Shown here one piece after another: positions 1 to 10,133 of a DNA stretch of 64,000 nucleotides (position 1 is the first letter of the stretch; each line of letters begins with the position of its first letter). Under the pieces are notes generated by a model that saw only the letters and a list, made by a program, of their open reading frames with translations, searched no databases and was not told where the DNA came from. Made by a program: the position numbers and the translations under genes. Source of the DNA: Hericium rajendrae (taxonomy: Eukaryota > Basidiomycota > Agaricomycetes > Russulales > Hericiaceae); contig CM065885.1 in assembly GCA_033439255.1 (NCBI GenBank), positions 1,612,001-1,676,000 on the forward strand. The letters run 5' to 3'.

Positions 1-283
1 TCCCATTGACATGCATTGTGATAACCGTATCGCAATTCTTACTGCAGGCAATCCAATGGTTAGGAGAAACATGAAACATGTGGAGGTCAAATACCACTTC
101 ATCTGGGAAGCTGTAGAGAAGAGGCTTGTTCACATAGTACCAACTCCATTGGCTGAGAACATCTCTGATGCATTGACTAAGTCCTTGTTGCATGATTTGC
201 TTACTCAGTTTAGTGGGAGTATGAGTCTGATCCATCGTAGGGATTAGTGAGAGTCATGGTTCAACTAGCCCATCAAGTGGGAG
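1..283 (+). mobile_element. Ty1/Copia element 1: 3' end of pol (RNase H)
   Basis: The open frame at 11-247 reads like the C-terminal part of a Copia RNase H: a HCDN motif, then KHVEVKYHFI, then a VPTPLAENISDALTKSL segment, the classic H/KH/N-ADxxTK layout. It runs off the left edge, so only the last ~78 residues are visible. A short purine-rich tract (about 274-283) precedes the LTR, as expected for a polypurine tract. This is the tail of an LTR retrotransposon whose body lies outside the window; whether the element is whole cannot be judged. Confidence 0.8.
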
Positions 284-746
284 TGTTGAAATCGGTTGAT
301 GATGCTAGTCTCGATGACAACAATTATGGAAAGATCTGGAACAATCTGGACTTTAGTGATTGCAGAATCACATGGAACTTTTACATAGCCTTACTGTACA
401 GGTTAGTAATACACTCTGATATATGCTTACTAATACCTTAGTGAGCTGACTGATGCTGTTCCTATGTGATGAGCAATCCATTATGCTATGCTGTATGATT
501 ACTGTACAATTTCTGGTTGGTAGATATGCAGAGCTCTCAGTACTATATAAAGGCTCCCTCATTCGCTCAGATACCTCAGTCTTTTACATCACAGACTGAG
601 GTGAGCATATCTTGCATTACTTATGAGTTTCATCTTTACTGACTCTACTTGTAGTATAGACTAATGTCTCTCTAAGGTACTGCAATATAGTCTTTCACAT
701 CACAGACTGAGTATAGACTAACGTCTCTCTAAGTCATGTTTCTTCA
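284..746 (+). repeat. 3' LTR of Copia element 1
   Basis: The sequence starts TGTTGAAATC straight after the purine tract that follows pol and ends TTCTTCA, giving TG...CA ends and about 463 bp. A TATATAA box lies near 543. Directly after 746 the sequence resumes family A repeat (compare about 30638 on), so this Copia inserted into a family A copy. A 4-5 bp target duplication beginning ATAG is plausible, but the left end is not in the window. Confidence 0.7.
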
Positions 747-1822
747 ATAGCACCATTGGTTGTTGAGATAGGAGACAATACTGTTTTTCTAATGTGACAC
801 ATAAATTGAAGAATATCTCTGCTTACAGTGATCCAATTTTCATATTCTAAATTGTGTTGGAAAGATGTAATTTAAAATATTTGAAAGCAATTTACTTTTT
901 ATTGATTGATGGCTTCATTGCAGACTTATAAAGCAATCACTGTATACAGTGTATTGGCTCTCTAGGCAATTAATGCTTATATAAGTGGGCACTAAGACCT
1001 TGTTCAGCCACACAAGGTCTTGTGGGATCATGTGACCAAGTTTCAGGACCCACTGCTATTGATAAATTGCATTTTTTGCTCATTTTATCAATAAACAGTA
1101 TGTACATTTGTTTGCTGTGTATTATTTTAGTGGCTATATCTTTCTGTAAGCAGTAAATTGTGTTGGAGACCAGCTTTCTGGTATATTAGGATGCATTTGA
1201 GAACAAGTGAATTGGTTGAGTACTGATTAAGTTAGCTGGAGTTCAAGCATTCTAAGGAGAAAATGTAGAAACAATTTGCATTCTGCACGTTTTGCACCGA
1301 TCCTGATGCATGAGGTACCATTAGAAAGTTATAAATAAGTAGATTCTGATGTACTTTAAATTGAAAAGGAAAAAAGAAACACTTTGCATTCTGCAAGTTC
1401 TTAACCAATTTGGATGCATGAAGTATAATAGCAAAGAAGTGAGTAGATTTAAAAGCATTTGAGAACAAGTAAATCGGTGGAGAATGGACTGAGTCAGCTC
1501 AAGTTCAAGTGTCATAGAGGGAAAATGTAGAAATTCATTGCATCCCATGAGTTCTGCACAGATCAGGATGCAAAAAATACTGTCAGAAAGCAATAAAGGA
1601 GCAGATCCAGATGCATTTGAGAACAGGTAAATTGGTCAAGAACTGATCAAGTTACATTAAATCAACAAAGTTTGGTCAGAGCTGGAGTTGAACCTACAAA
1701 CTTATTAGATTGAAGATGTGTGATTATATAAGCCAACTGCCTAATGGGCATAGTCATTGTTTGCATGTCATTTTCACTATAAAACGACAGTATAAAGTAA
1801 ATGATTCTAAGAAATTGTAATA
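747..1822 (-). repeat. Family A repeat, interrupted copy (minus orientation)
   Basis: Read on the minus strand this matches, by eye, the family A sequence that begins at 19987 and 63166: the head starting GATTCTTAG, a tRNA-like B-box stretch, about three ~158-bp internal units, then a 26-bp palindrome at 995-1020. It is cut at 747 by the Copia 1 LTR. It has no coding capacity; short open frames here are chance reads of the tandem units. It is richer in A/T and poorer in CpG than the DNA transposon further right. Confidence 0.7.
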
Positions 1823-2075
1823 AAATATGAGCTACATTTGTACCTATCCTACTATATATTGCTGGGCCAGCAAGCTAACTTAATGAGATCTAATGGCTAG
1901 CCTCAGCCACAGCACCCAGCAACCATCAGCCAACTGCAATTCAGGCTCTAACATGCTTGCCTATATAAGGCATGTATGATGTATGTCCTCTCTCTCTTCT
2001 GTACCACTACCATCTCTTGTCTTTTGCTCTCCTCTCCTTTTTTTCTTCAACTCTTCATATTCGGTAAGTTCTCAT
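1823..2075. other. Spacer between two head-to-head family A copies, LTR/promoter-like
   Basis: About 250 bp separate the heads of the minus (747-1822) and plus (2076 on) family A copies. It holds a TATATAAGG box at about 1961, followed by a pyrimidine-rich stretch (1985-2050) and a possible splice donor GGTAAG at 2065. This resembles the promoter half of an LTR or of a lost gene. No paired copy is seen, so the identity is open. Confidence 0.3.
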
Positions 2076-4140
2076 GTTGTTATTACGATTCCTTAGAATC
2101 ATTTACTCTATACCGGGTTTTCCTATCGAAAATGACACCAAAACGACCACTACCCCCATTTGGCAGTCAGCTTATCTAATTGCAAGATCACTGATCTGAT
2201 GAGTTTGCAGGTTCAACTCCAGGTCTGGCCGGACTTTTATTTACACTTGATTTAATGTAACTTGATCAGTTCTCAACCAATTTACCTGTTCTCAAATGCA
2301 TCTGGATCTACTCATTTATTGCTTTCTGGTAGTATTTTTTGCATCCTGATCTGTGCAGAACTCACAGAGTGCAATGAGTTCCTACATTTCCCCCTGCAAT
2401 ACTTGAACTTAAGCTACCTTAGTCAATTCCCAACCGATTTACTCGTTCTCAAGTGCGTCTAAATCTACTCATTTATAGCTTTTCAGCCATTCTTTGTGTA
2501 TCTGGATCGGTTAAGAACTCGCAGAATGCGAAGCATTTCTTTGATTTCCCCTCTAAAATGTTTGAATCTTAGCTAACTTGGCCAATTCTCTACCAATTTA
2601 CTCGTTCTCAAGTGCATCTGAATCTACTCATTTATTGCTTTCTAGCCATGCCTCATGTGTCTAGATTGGTCAAGAACTCGCAGAATGCGAAGCATTTCTT
2701 TGTTTTCCCCCCTAAAATGTTTGAATCCTAGCTAACTTGGTCAATTCTCCACCGATTTACTCGTTCTCAAGTGCATCTGGATCTATTAGGAAGCTGGTCT
2801 TCAAAACAATTTACTACTTACAAAAAGATAGACCCAGTAAACAGATATACAGCAAACAAAGTTAGATAATTATGTGATCTACCTGTTAACAGCCATTAAG
2901 AGGTAGGTCACATGGTGTGCGCCTTAACGGCCGTTAAGGCGCACACCATGTGACTTATCTCTTAACACTCATTAGAGGTTGCAGGTTCAACTCCAGGTCT
3001 GGTCAGACTTTTATTTACACTTGATTTAATGTAACTTGATCAGTTCTCAACCAATTCACCTGTTCTCAAATTTGTCTGGATCTACTCATTTATCGCTTTC
3101 TGATAGTATTTTTTGCATCCTGATCCATGCAGAACTCACAGAGTGAAATGAATTCCTACATTTTTCCCCTACAATATTTGAACTTGAGCTAACTTAGTCA
3201 ATTCTCCTCCGATTTACTCGTTCTCAAGTGCATATGGATCTACTTATTTATAGCTTTCCAGCCATATTTTATGCATCTGGATTGGTTAAGAACTCACAGA
3301 ATGCGAAGCATTTCTTTGTTTTCCCCCCTAAAATGTTTGAATTCTAGCTAAACTGGTCAGTTCTTTGCCGATTCACTTGTTCTCAAGTTTGTCTGGATCT
3401 ATCAGAAAACCAGTCTTCAATACAGTTTACTGCTTATGGAAAGACAGAGCCAGTAAAGAGATATACAGCAAACAAAGTTAGATACTGTTTATTACTTAAA
3501 TGAGCCAAAAATGCAATTTATCAGTAGCACTGGGTTCTGAGACTCTCAGTGATGTGATCCCACAGGACCTTATGCAGCTGAATGAAGTATTGGCACCTGC
3601 TTACATAAGCAAAACATGCATCCAAGAGTTAGCCTACTGTAAACAATGACTGTCTCATAGCTCTGCAACAAATGAATCAATCAACAAGCAGTAATCTGGA
3701 TTGGAACATACTATATAGCAGCTTTGCAAAACAATTTAGAATGCAAAAATCAGATCACAGGAAGTGAAGATATGATCCAGTATATCTGCCACATCATCAA
3801 TTAGTCATACCTCTATATCTTGGTTACCAGTGGTGCTATTATGACTCACAAGATATCATCTAAAAGCAGCTACAAATCTGCTTTCAATGAGCCCTTATCC
3901 ACCTTCATTGGTGCAGTATTGATAGAGCTAAAATGAAATTAGTCTGCCACATCAGCAAGTGAGATACATACAGGATGACCACTACAGCCATCGGGTAGAC
4001 ATCCTCTCCACCCACCCACATCGAGGGGAGGAGAAGTAGTCTGAAAGTGTTACAGCCACTGGTAGAGGGACCACTGGCTTCAACAACTGTCTGAAGAAAA
4101 GGCTAGCAGGGAGATGTTGCACTTCAAAACCGAGTTTTGC
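2076..4140 (+). repeat. Family A repeat, diverged plus-strand copy with internal duplication
   Basis: It starts with the family A head (ATTACGATTCCTTAGAATC) and contains a GGTTCAACTCC B-box-like motif near 2212. Units of ~158 bp follow, marked by the recurring phrase TGTTCTCAAATGCATCTGG (about 2285, 2441, 2608, 2762). After a palindrome at 2885-2976 the B-box motif and tandem units begin again (about 2985-3390). The rest (3400-4140) follows the family A tail seen at 20700-21550. It is clearly older than the copies at 20 kb and 63 kb, having many more differences. Confidence 0.65.
2885..2976. repeat. Long palindrome with a 48-bp perfect core
   Basis: Positions 2907-2930 and 2931-2954 are exact reverse complements (outer GTCACATGG, centre AACGG|CCGTT). 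The match continues imperfectly outward to roughly 2885 and 2976. The 20-bp centre GCCTTAACGGCCGTTAAGGC recurs almost exactly at 4152-4171. A perfect cruciform-forming palindrome inside otherwise decayed repeat DNA suggests recent origin or maintenance. Function unknown. Confidence 0.85.
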
Positions 4141-4425
4141 TTATGTAAGCAATGCCTTAACGGCCGTTAAGGTGTTTGCTCAGGTTCAATTCCACCTCTG
4201 GCCATTTTGTTTTTTCTTGTGTTTTAATTTATAATAAATGTGTTTAATGCTTGACAAGTAAAACTTATGTGTATTGATATATTACATGTAGAATCAACTT
4301 TTACACTCAAAAACATTGAATTAAATGTTAAAAAAAGTCAATTTTATATGTTCAAAAAATGAGTTTTCTTTGTACTAAACTTTCAACCAATGATGCTATG
4401 ACTCTGATAGTAGTATTATATACAT
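4141..4425 (+). repeat. tRNA-like B-box fragment and AT-rich spacer
   Basis: The GCCTTAACGGCCGTTAAGG palindrome (4152-4171) is followed by GCTCAGGTTCAATTCCACC, a good match to a tRNA T-arm/B-box, and CTCTGGCCA, which looks like a tRNA 3' end. No acceptor stem or anticodon arm can be folded convincingly, so this is at best a tRNA-derived SINE head or relic. From 4215 to 4425 only AT-rich sequence is seen. Confidence 0.35.
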
Positions 4426-4710
4426 CAGGAACCTTGACAATTTTCTGATTGACCTGCAGTGTCTAACAGTGTCTGACAGTATCTGATAGAGCTCATAGAG
4501 TCTGATCTGTCTGCAGCCACTTTTTAAATGATCACATCTGATTTAGCTTATACATTTAAGAGTGAACACCTATTGTTCACTATAGGAGTTATCCATCTCC
4601 AATTATATATCATAACAGAATTTCTGATATTTGATATTTTAACAAATCTGAGAGCATTCTGAGCAATCTCTGACAGCGTCTGCATGTCCATTTAACTGAT
4701 AGTGTCTGAT
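4426..4710 (+). mobile_element. Half of a MITE-like element (family C)
   Basis: It begins ACATCAGGAACCTTGACAAT, matching the terminal inverted repeat of the complete-looking copies at 4886-5288 and 37665-38265. It then has the same TCTGACAG-rich interior. The second half is missing because the Copia 2 LTR starts at about 4711. This is a non-autonomous DNA element with no coding potential. Confidence 0.5.
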
Positions 4711-5521
4711 GTTGAGTGTAGCGCAAACACACACTCAGCAAAAGCACGCTAAGTGCAGTTCCTGTTCTATTTCAAGTTGTCTTACTTTAGATAAGATAAG
4801 ATCAACTTATGGACTGATATCGGGCCTGGAGCTCAGATCACTTACATACGTACTATACAGCTTGGCACTTACAGTTTGGCAAGCCACATCAGGAACCTTC
4901 AAAACTTTCTGATGGATCCTGCAGAGTCTGATCAACTGCAAGACCTGATCCAGCTGCAGGCTCTAATTAGAGGTCAATTTTTGATCAGAGATTTTATATT
5001 TTGAAGTCAATAACTATTGGCAGATATAGTAGTCATTCAACTCTAATCATTAGATGCAACAAAGTTTTCAATATCTAAAATTTACATAAATCTGAGCAGT
5101 TCTGATCAGTCTGTGAGCATTCTGCATTGATACTTTTTTGAATCTTAAGGTCAAATATTCTGCAGCTAGCTGAGAGTAGCTGATGTTATCTGAGAGTATC
5201 TGATGTGTCTGATGTAACTGCTGCAGGTCATGCAGACACTGTCAGATGCCTTGCAGGTCAAACAGAAAGTTTTGAAGGTTCCTGATGCACTGTGTGCCGG
5301 TCTATCAATGCGCAGTAGATACTCGGCTAACCTCAGTAATTCTATTGTATCACTGAGGTGAGCCATCAGACTTCTTTCATTGACGTACTGTATACTGATG
5401 CCGGTACCTTAGTCTTATGCTCGCTTTGTTTAGGTACCATTGCAATGCATCAGTGATTCTATTGTGTCACTGAGTCTTATGCTTACTTCGTTTAGCTCGC
5501 TCGACGTCTATAGCCTTAACA
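4711..5521 (+). repeat. 5' LTR of Copia element 2 (with a MITE inside)
   Basis: The left end is placed at TGTTGAGTGTAGCGC and the right end at ...CTTAACA (5521), immediately before an initiator-tRNA-type primer site. Its layout (TCACTGAGGTGAG, later TCACTGAGTCTTATG) resembles the end of the Copia 1 LTR, suggesting related families. The MITE at 4886-5288 lies inside it, so the LTR proper is about 408 bp. The right end is well supported; the left end is a guess from the TGTT motif. Confidence 0.5.
4886..5288. mobile_element. MITE-like element, family C, inside the Copia 2 LTR
   Basis: The terminal repeats begin ACATCAGGAACCTTCAAAAC on the left and GCATCAGGAACCTTCAAAAC read from the right end on the opposite strand, and they continue imperfectly for about 40 bp. 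The interior is AT-rich with TCTGA/TCAGA motifs and codes for nothing. The size (~400 bp) and structure fit a non-autonomous DNA transposon. The superfamily cannot be given because no clear target duplication was found. Confidence 0.55.
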
Positions 5522-5533
5522 GGTTATGGGCCC
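5522..5533 (+). other. Primer-binding site of Copia 2 (initiator tRNA-Met anticodon half)
   Basis: GGTTATGGGCCC directly follows the LTR end. It is nearly complementary to the anticodon stem-loop of initiator tRNA-Met (GGGCTCATAACC). Drosophila copia and yeast Ty5 prime this way, from a tRNA half-molecule rather than from the tRNA 3' end. It also marks the LTR boundary. Confidence 0.6.
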
Positions 5534-5749
5534 TGCTGTCCCATCAATGTCACTTGGCAATAACTTGCTGAACTTTTACACAGTTCCCAAGCTGCAGAAC
5601 AATGGCTCGAATTGGGTCACTTACAAGACCCGACTTAGAACTGTCGTAAGCACTAAAGGCCTGATGCGACACCTTGATGGTACAGCTCGTCAGCCCATCC
5701 TACCAGCACCAGTCAAATCAGATCCATTTTCAGTACTAACAGGAGCTAG
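5526..5749 (+). mobile_element. Copia element 2: start of gag, cut by a 54-kb insertion
   Basis: The frame starts ATGGGCCCTGCTG within the primer site. It reads like the N-terminus of a fungal Copia Gag of UBN2 type: KLQNNGSNWVTYKTRLRTVV, then GLMRHLDGTAR. It is interrupted at 5749 by the large LTR-flanked unit; sequence consistent with the rest of gag resumes at 59871. As a retrotransposon this is a fossil, disrupted by at least two large insertions. Confidence 0.75.
5745..5749. repeat. Target-site duplication GCTAG, left copy
   Basis: GCTAG directly precedes the LTR start (TGTAACGG). The same five bases directly follow the other LTR end at 59871-59875. A 5-bp duplication is normal for LTR-element integrase. 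Confidence 0.85.
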
Positions 5750-6236
5750 TGTAACGGATGGTTTATAAGTTACTACTATAGTCTTCTACTTTCTTACTCT
5801 TTTCTACCTGGCTTACTTTTCGAGTTTTGCAGAGTTTCCTTATTAGGATAGCTGAGTTTGAATCATGTACTTAGAGCGGATTTCCTTATTGGGAATAAGC
5901 ATCTATCTTGCCAACACACCACCATCTGTCTGCTTTTGTCTCAGTCTCTGCTTGTTCTCCTCATATCTGAAAGGTTCTCTTGGGATCCAACCCTCAAAGG
6001 AAGGTGTGTGGCCCCCAAAACCCTCATCAGGAGGTCTATATCTGCTGCTGGCCCTCAGAGGAGGTGCCAGCTCATCACTCATCTGCTTGGCTGTAGGACT
6101 GAGGCATTCTCGGTTCTGTTAGCTCTAGCTCGTGGACTCTCTCTAGGAGGTCTACGACACCTTTATACCCTCCTCACTTGCTCGCCTACCTTGGACTTCC
6201 CGGGCAGTAGCGGCTCGACCTCTATCGTCCGTTACA
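5750..6236 (+). repeat. 5' LTR of the 54-kb LTR unit
   Basis: This 487-bp repeat begins TGTAACGGATGG and ends TCGTCCGTTACA. It is almost identical to 59384-59870; two differences were seen by eye, both C/T. The longest open frames in it (over 5858-6234) recur in the other LTR and are probably chance reads of the repeat. Confidence 0.9.
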
Positions 6237-6291
6237 AAGGTGGACATATCCGGAAGTCCACTCATCTCTGGCTGGCTGGTGAGGACTTCAC

Positions 6292-7077
6292 ATGTCTCAT
6301 TCAGTTCCCCTCTCCCTGGACGTGGCATCCATGTCCAGGTTCCTTATCTCAAGCGACGATGTCAAGTCGTCTTATCGCCATTCGCTGGAGAGCCGCGTTC
6401 TTGCTCTCCGGTCTCATTCCCTTGTCGACAGTGATCTTGTCGACAATGGGCTTGGTATCCGAGCCCATCAGTTTCGGATCAGGGAGCCCTTGCTCCACTT
6501 TGCCTTAGAGGTCATCGAGCGACTTCAATCGTTGCTCGATCAAGTTGGGTTTTGCCTGCCATACCCCCCGAGTTCTGTCTTTATGGTCGACAGGGATCTC
6601 GTTCTCTGTTCCTGTCTCCATGGGTCACCGTCTCCCTGGGACGTTCGTTGGGCCTGGCGCACTTTGCAGGCACGAGTCGCCGAAGGTGTCGATATCCTAT
6701 TCCAGTATGCAGGTGCTCTTCCTCCTGCCATCAAGACTCCTCCTCCTCCTCAAGTTGAGGACCTCAGGGACGTGGAATCCATGTCCCTGGCAGTCCCAGG
6801 AGCTCTCTACCTTCGCACAGAACATGTCCCATGTGTTCTCCGGCCACTGTCTGTTGACGCAAGACTCGCTCGGCCATTCCAGGCCTCCTCCTCCTCGGGG
6901 CAGCTCCCTGCCTCCAGCTCCTCCTTCGGCCCAATTCTGGCTGCTTGGAGGGCTCTATATGCATCTCTAGTCCTCATAGAGATGCTTCGCTTCATCGCCC
7001 TATCAACAGGGCCTTGCCTCGAGAACTCCCATGCCGAGGAGAGGGTCAGGGAGCCTGGTAGTTCACCCCCTCTCTAA
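6292..7077 (+). CDS. 261-codon open frame of unknown meaning inside the LTR element
   Basis: An uninterrupted frame of 261 codons starts just downstream of the 5' LTR, where gag would lie. The translation is Ser/Leu/Pro-rich with a stretch like ALEVIERLQSLLDQVGF. There is no zinc knuckle and no recognisable Gag or enzyme motif. Overlapping frames of similar length on both strands (for example 6545-6970) suggest composition alone can keep frames open here. It could be a diverged structural protein or chance; chance is favoured. Confidence 0.2.
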   Translation: MSHSVPLSLDVASMSRFLISSDDVKSSYRHSLESRVLALRSHSLVDSDLVDNGLGIRAHQFRIREPLLHFALEVIERLQSLLDQVGFCLPYPPSSVFMVDRDLVLCSCLHGSPSPWDVRWAWRTLQARVAEGVDILFQYAGALPPAIKTPPPPQVEDLRDVESMSLAVPGALYLRTEHVPCVLRPLSVDARLARPFQASSSSGQLPASSSSFGPILAAWRALYASLVLIEMLRFIALSTGPCLENSHAEERVREPGSSPPL

Positions 7078-9535
7078 CTCTCTCATTTCTGGACGGATTC
7101 CCTCGGTTTCTTTTGTATCCTATTCGCTTTTCAAACGCTTTCCACCTCGCTTCAAGTCCAGGAGGCTGGGGGGGCTGTAGATCGCTGAAATCAGGCTCTG
7201 TCAGGCGATGTAGGGAGGGTTTGGATGCAAATCGTGCTTTGTATGCTGCCCCTGCTCCTTAAACCACTCCACCATCCTCTTCGCCTTTTCAAACGCTTTC
7301 GAACGAGCCCAAGAACGTCTCAAGCGCTCCAGCGGTTGTCAAGATATCTTCATGCTCTCCTCATCCTCCCTCTGAAGCGAAATTTCACTGTATTTCCTTC
7401 AAATTTTCTTCTATTCCTTCGAAACTTGCTCCGTGGAATCCATGGAGCATTTGATACACCTTCGCATAACCGCTTTCACCCTGGGAGAAGACCCAACCTG
7501 TCAAATCTTCGCCATAGTCCATCTCCTATGGCCGGACTATCCTGGGGCTCATGAAGTCAGTTCTGCACGGATCCTTATACGGACAGGACGCCTCGATTCG
7601 GACCATCCACACGAATCCAACGAGCCCTTGCACGAGCTGATTGGAGCCCTAGTTCCCATTTCATCAGTGATCCTGCTCTGCCTGGAGGAGAGATCATATT
7701 GCACTGCTGTATCTCTCCTTTCCCTCTATCGATTTGGAACCGGGTTTTTGCACGTCAATGTGTGCCTTTAGGACCGTTCCGCTCACCAGGATGCTTTTCA
7801 GAGTGTCCAGCCATCCCCTTGGAATCCGAGGGTATCAAGGACGCTTCCTGGTGCGCTAAGATGGCCATAGCGTGGCGCTCATGCTAGCTATGACCAAACG
7901 GACTTTTGGCCCGAGTCCACATTGCAAATACGCTTCGAACGAGCCCTCATACGTCCAGATCCGACCACCGGTTCTCATTATGCTCGAGGGGCTACTCACC
8001 CTGCTGCCCCTCCTGAGTGCCAGCTGGTATCTCCCTTAATACTGGACCGATTTCGAAGCGGTCTTTTGCACTCGACTCGCATTATTGACCCGGTACTGGA
8101 ACACCAAAACGATTTGAGGGACATCCAGCCGTTCCTCCGGAATTGTGTCCATAGTCCAGGGGATTCCCCAGGCAGCCCCAGCTCCATATCTCCGTGACCA
8201 GGGGTGCTATCAACAAGCGGTTTCTTGTCATCTATTCCTTTATTTCACCATATTCATTCGTCTTAAGACCAGGAGGCTGGGGGGGCTGCCAATGGCCGGA
8301 CTTGGGCGACCCTGGGCGATGTACTGTACCATTTCGAACGGTTCGCCACCCAGTTGTGACTGTGACCGACCTGGCGAATATTTTCATTCACCAGCCGCGG
8401 GGTGTGACCATGACAGACGGGAATTTTCGCCAGAACGTGTATTTCGCCAGGCCAAAAACATACTTGGGCTTGGCTTGGGCTACCTATTTGTACAACGGAA
8501 AAGGTCAATGAGCCCAGGGAAGACAAAAATGTAAAGACTGTGGGTAATCCTCCGTCAACTCTACTACCAAGCACTACAGGGACCCAAAATGCGAAAATCG
8601 GACCCGACTGTCACACGTTAAACCAATTCGCCACCGGCTCTTGTGACGCGCAACGTGGGTCAAATTTCGCCTCACCAGGGACCCCTGTGACGCGTGACCG
8701 GCGAACCGTTCGAAATGGTACAGTAGTGGCACTTGGATGAAGCTCTGTGGTATCCACTGGAGCTTCATTCCTCCTGTTCTTCCTACATTCAGCCTACCCT
8801 TTGCAAACACTTTTCAACAAGCCCAAGATCATGCTGATTGGTCCAGCCGTTCTCAAGATCGAATCATCTCCTCTTCCTCCTCCCTCTGGGGCGAATTTTC
8901 CTTGTATCTTCTTCAATTCTCCTCCAATTCTTTCGAAACCTTTCTCGGTGGAATCCACTGAGAATTCGCTTTCGTATTCCTGCATTTGTTCTGCCCTGAG
9001 AGGCTCCCTTCTTCACCATCTCTCTGGCCCTGCCTGTTCTTCAGGCCAGACTTATCTCTACACCCAAGGCCGAATATCTGGCGGATTGTCAAACGGTTTG
9101 AACGCCCAAGTTTGCGTTTTTAACGCGATTCCAACAAGCCCTCATACGACCTGATACGACCAGCCCTTCCCATTTCACCTATGGGGCCACAGCCTCTGGG
9201 AAGGGCCCAGACTGCATATCCATATCTCTGCCATCCGTGGACCAATTCCTAAGCGGATTTTTGCATCTGGACCGCAATAATCGTCGTATTCTGGGGCACC
9301 CAAAACGTTTCTACGAACGCCATCCCATTCCGTTGGATTCCAATGGAACTGATGGCGCTCTTGGGTGCCTTAGAAGGCTTGTAGCGCTCGATCCACATGT
9401 GCTATCACTGCAAACTCTTCTGGCCCTTAACACGTTCAAAAAAGGGATTCAAACAAGCCCTCACCCATTGTCATCCACCCAGCCGTTCCCATTCGACCTT
9501 CGCCTGGCTTTTGCAGCTAGCCATCCTCCCTATCC

Positions 9536-9544
9536 TGCCACATC
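9536..9544. repeat. Target-site duplication of the KDZ element, left copy
   Basis: TGCCACATC precedes the element start at 9545. The same nine bases follow the element end at 58107-58115. With these borders both element ends begin CA. The 8-bp core GCCACATC would fit the 8-bp duplications reported for Zisupton; whether 8 or 9 is right cannot be settled from one site. Confidence 0.7.
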
Positions 9545-9880
9545 CAGTCAATGGTGTGACTTTGGCCGCAACCTACGGGCCAGACAAAAGTGGCCTAAGG
9601 CCGTAAGTTACGGGCTGGTCAAAGCCAGCTGGAATCACCGTTTTTGGTCTGTAAGCCACGAACCAGCTGGATTTGGGAATAGACCGTAGGTTACGGGTCG
9701 GCTTGCATAGATATGTACCGCAGTCTATGGTGCAGCTCGGTCACCCATATTTAATGCCTCGCAAACTACGGCCCAGCTCAACTGGCCTCGTCCCTGTCCG
9801 GATTCACCAGCCCGGTCTCGGACCACTGCATGGACATTCGGACTCGGACTCGGACTCGGATTCGGACTTGTATTATTCGG
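9545..9880 (+). repeat. Left terminal inverted repeat of the KDZ element
   Basis: From TGACTTTGGCCGCAACC (about 9557) to the GGACTC repeats (about 9880) this is the reverse complement of 57775-58096, with roughly eight differences seen. It contains several short near-palindromes of the form CCGTAAGTTACGG and CCGTAGGTTACGGG, possible transposase-binding repeats. The outermost ~12 bp (9545-9556) are less alike than the rest. Confidence 0.85.
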
Positions 9881-9900
9881 ACTCGGATTCTCACTTTACT
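9836..9900. repeat. GGACTC/GGATTC hexanucleotide microsatellite at the inner TIR edge
   Basis: Tandem CGGACT/CGGATT hexamers run through this stretch. The same array, reversed, closes the right inverted repeat at about 57770-57815. Between here and P1 (9900-10133) scattered ACCGGAT and TTCGGACT motifs continue as sub-terminal repeats; no gene is seen there. Confidence 0.75.
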
Positions 9901-10133
9901 GGACTCTTAGTTCACCGGATGACTGGATTACCGGTAATCCGAACTACCGGACTACCAGAGGGCTGAAACATCGGATTATTGGAGTACCGGATTCAAATTC
10001 CAATGCTTCAGCTCTTGACAAATTTCCGGACTGGGAATGAAAAAATAGATTCGGACTGGTACAGAAATTTGGAATACAGCAGATTCGGACTCATGGACAG
10101 ACACAAAAAGAATGCACAGATCAATGATATGAA

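Larger units (their letters stand above)
6237..9544 (+). mobile_element. Left interior of the LARD-like LTR element, non-coding
   Basis: This is about 3.3 kb of pyrimidine-rich DNA between the 5' LTR and the KDZ element. It is built from loosely repeated phrases: one like GAACGAGCCCTCATACGTCC (about 7306, 7617, 7938, 9132, 9453) and one like CATATCTCTGCCATCCGTGG followed by AAGCGGATTTTTGCA (about 9250). The phrases continue after the KDZ element at 58107-58345, showing that both sides belong together. GGGGGGGCT tracts occur near 7170 and 8280. No retroviral domain is recognisable. Confidence 0.6.
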
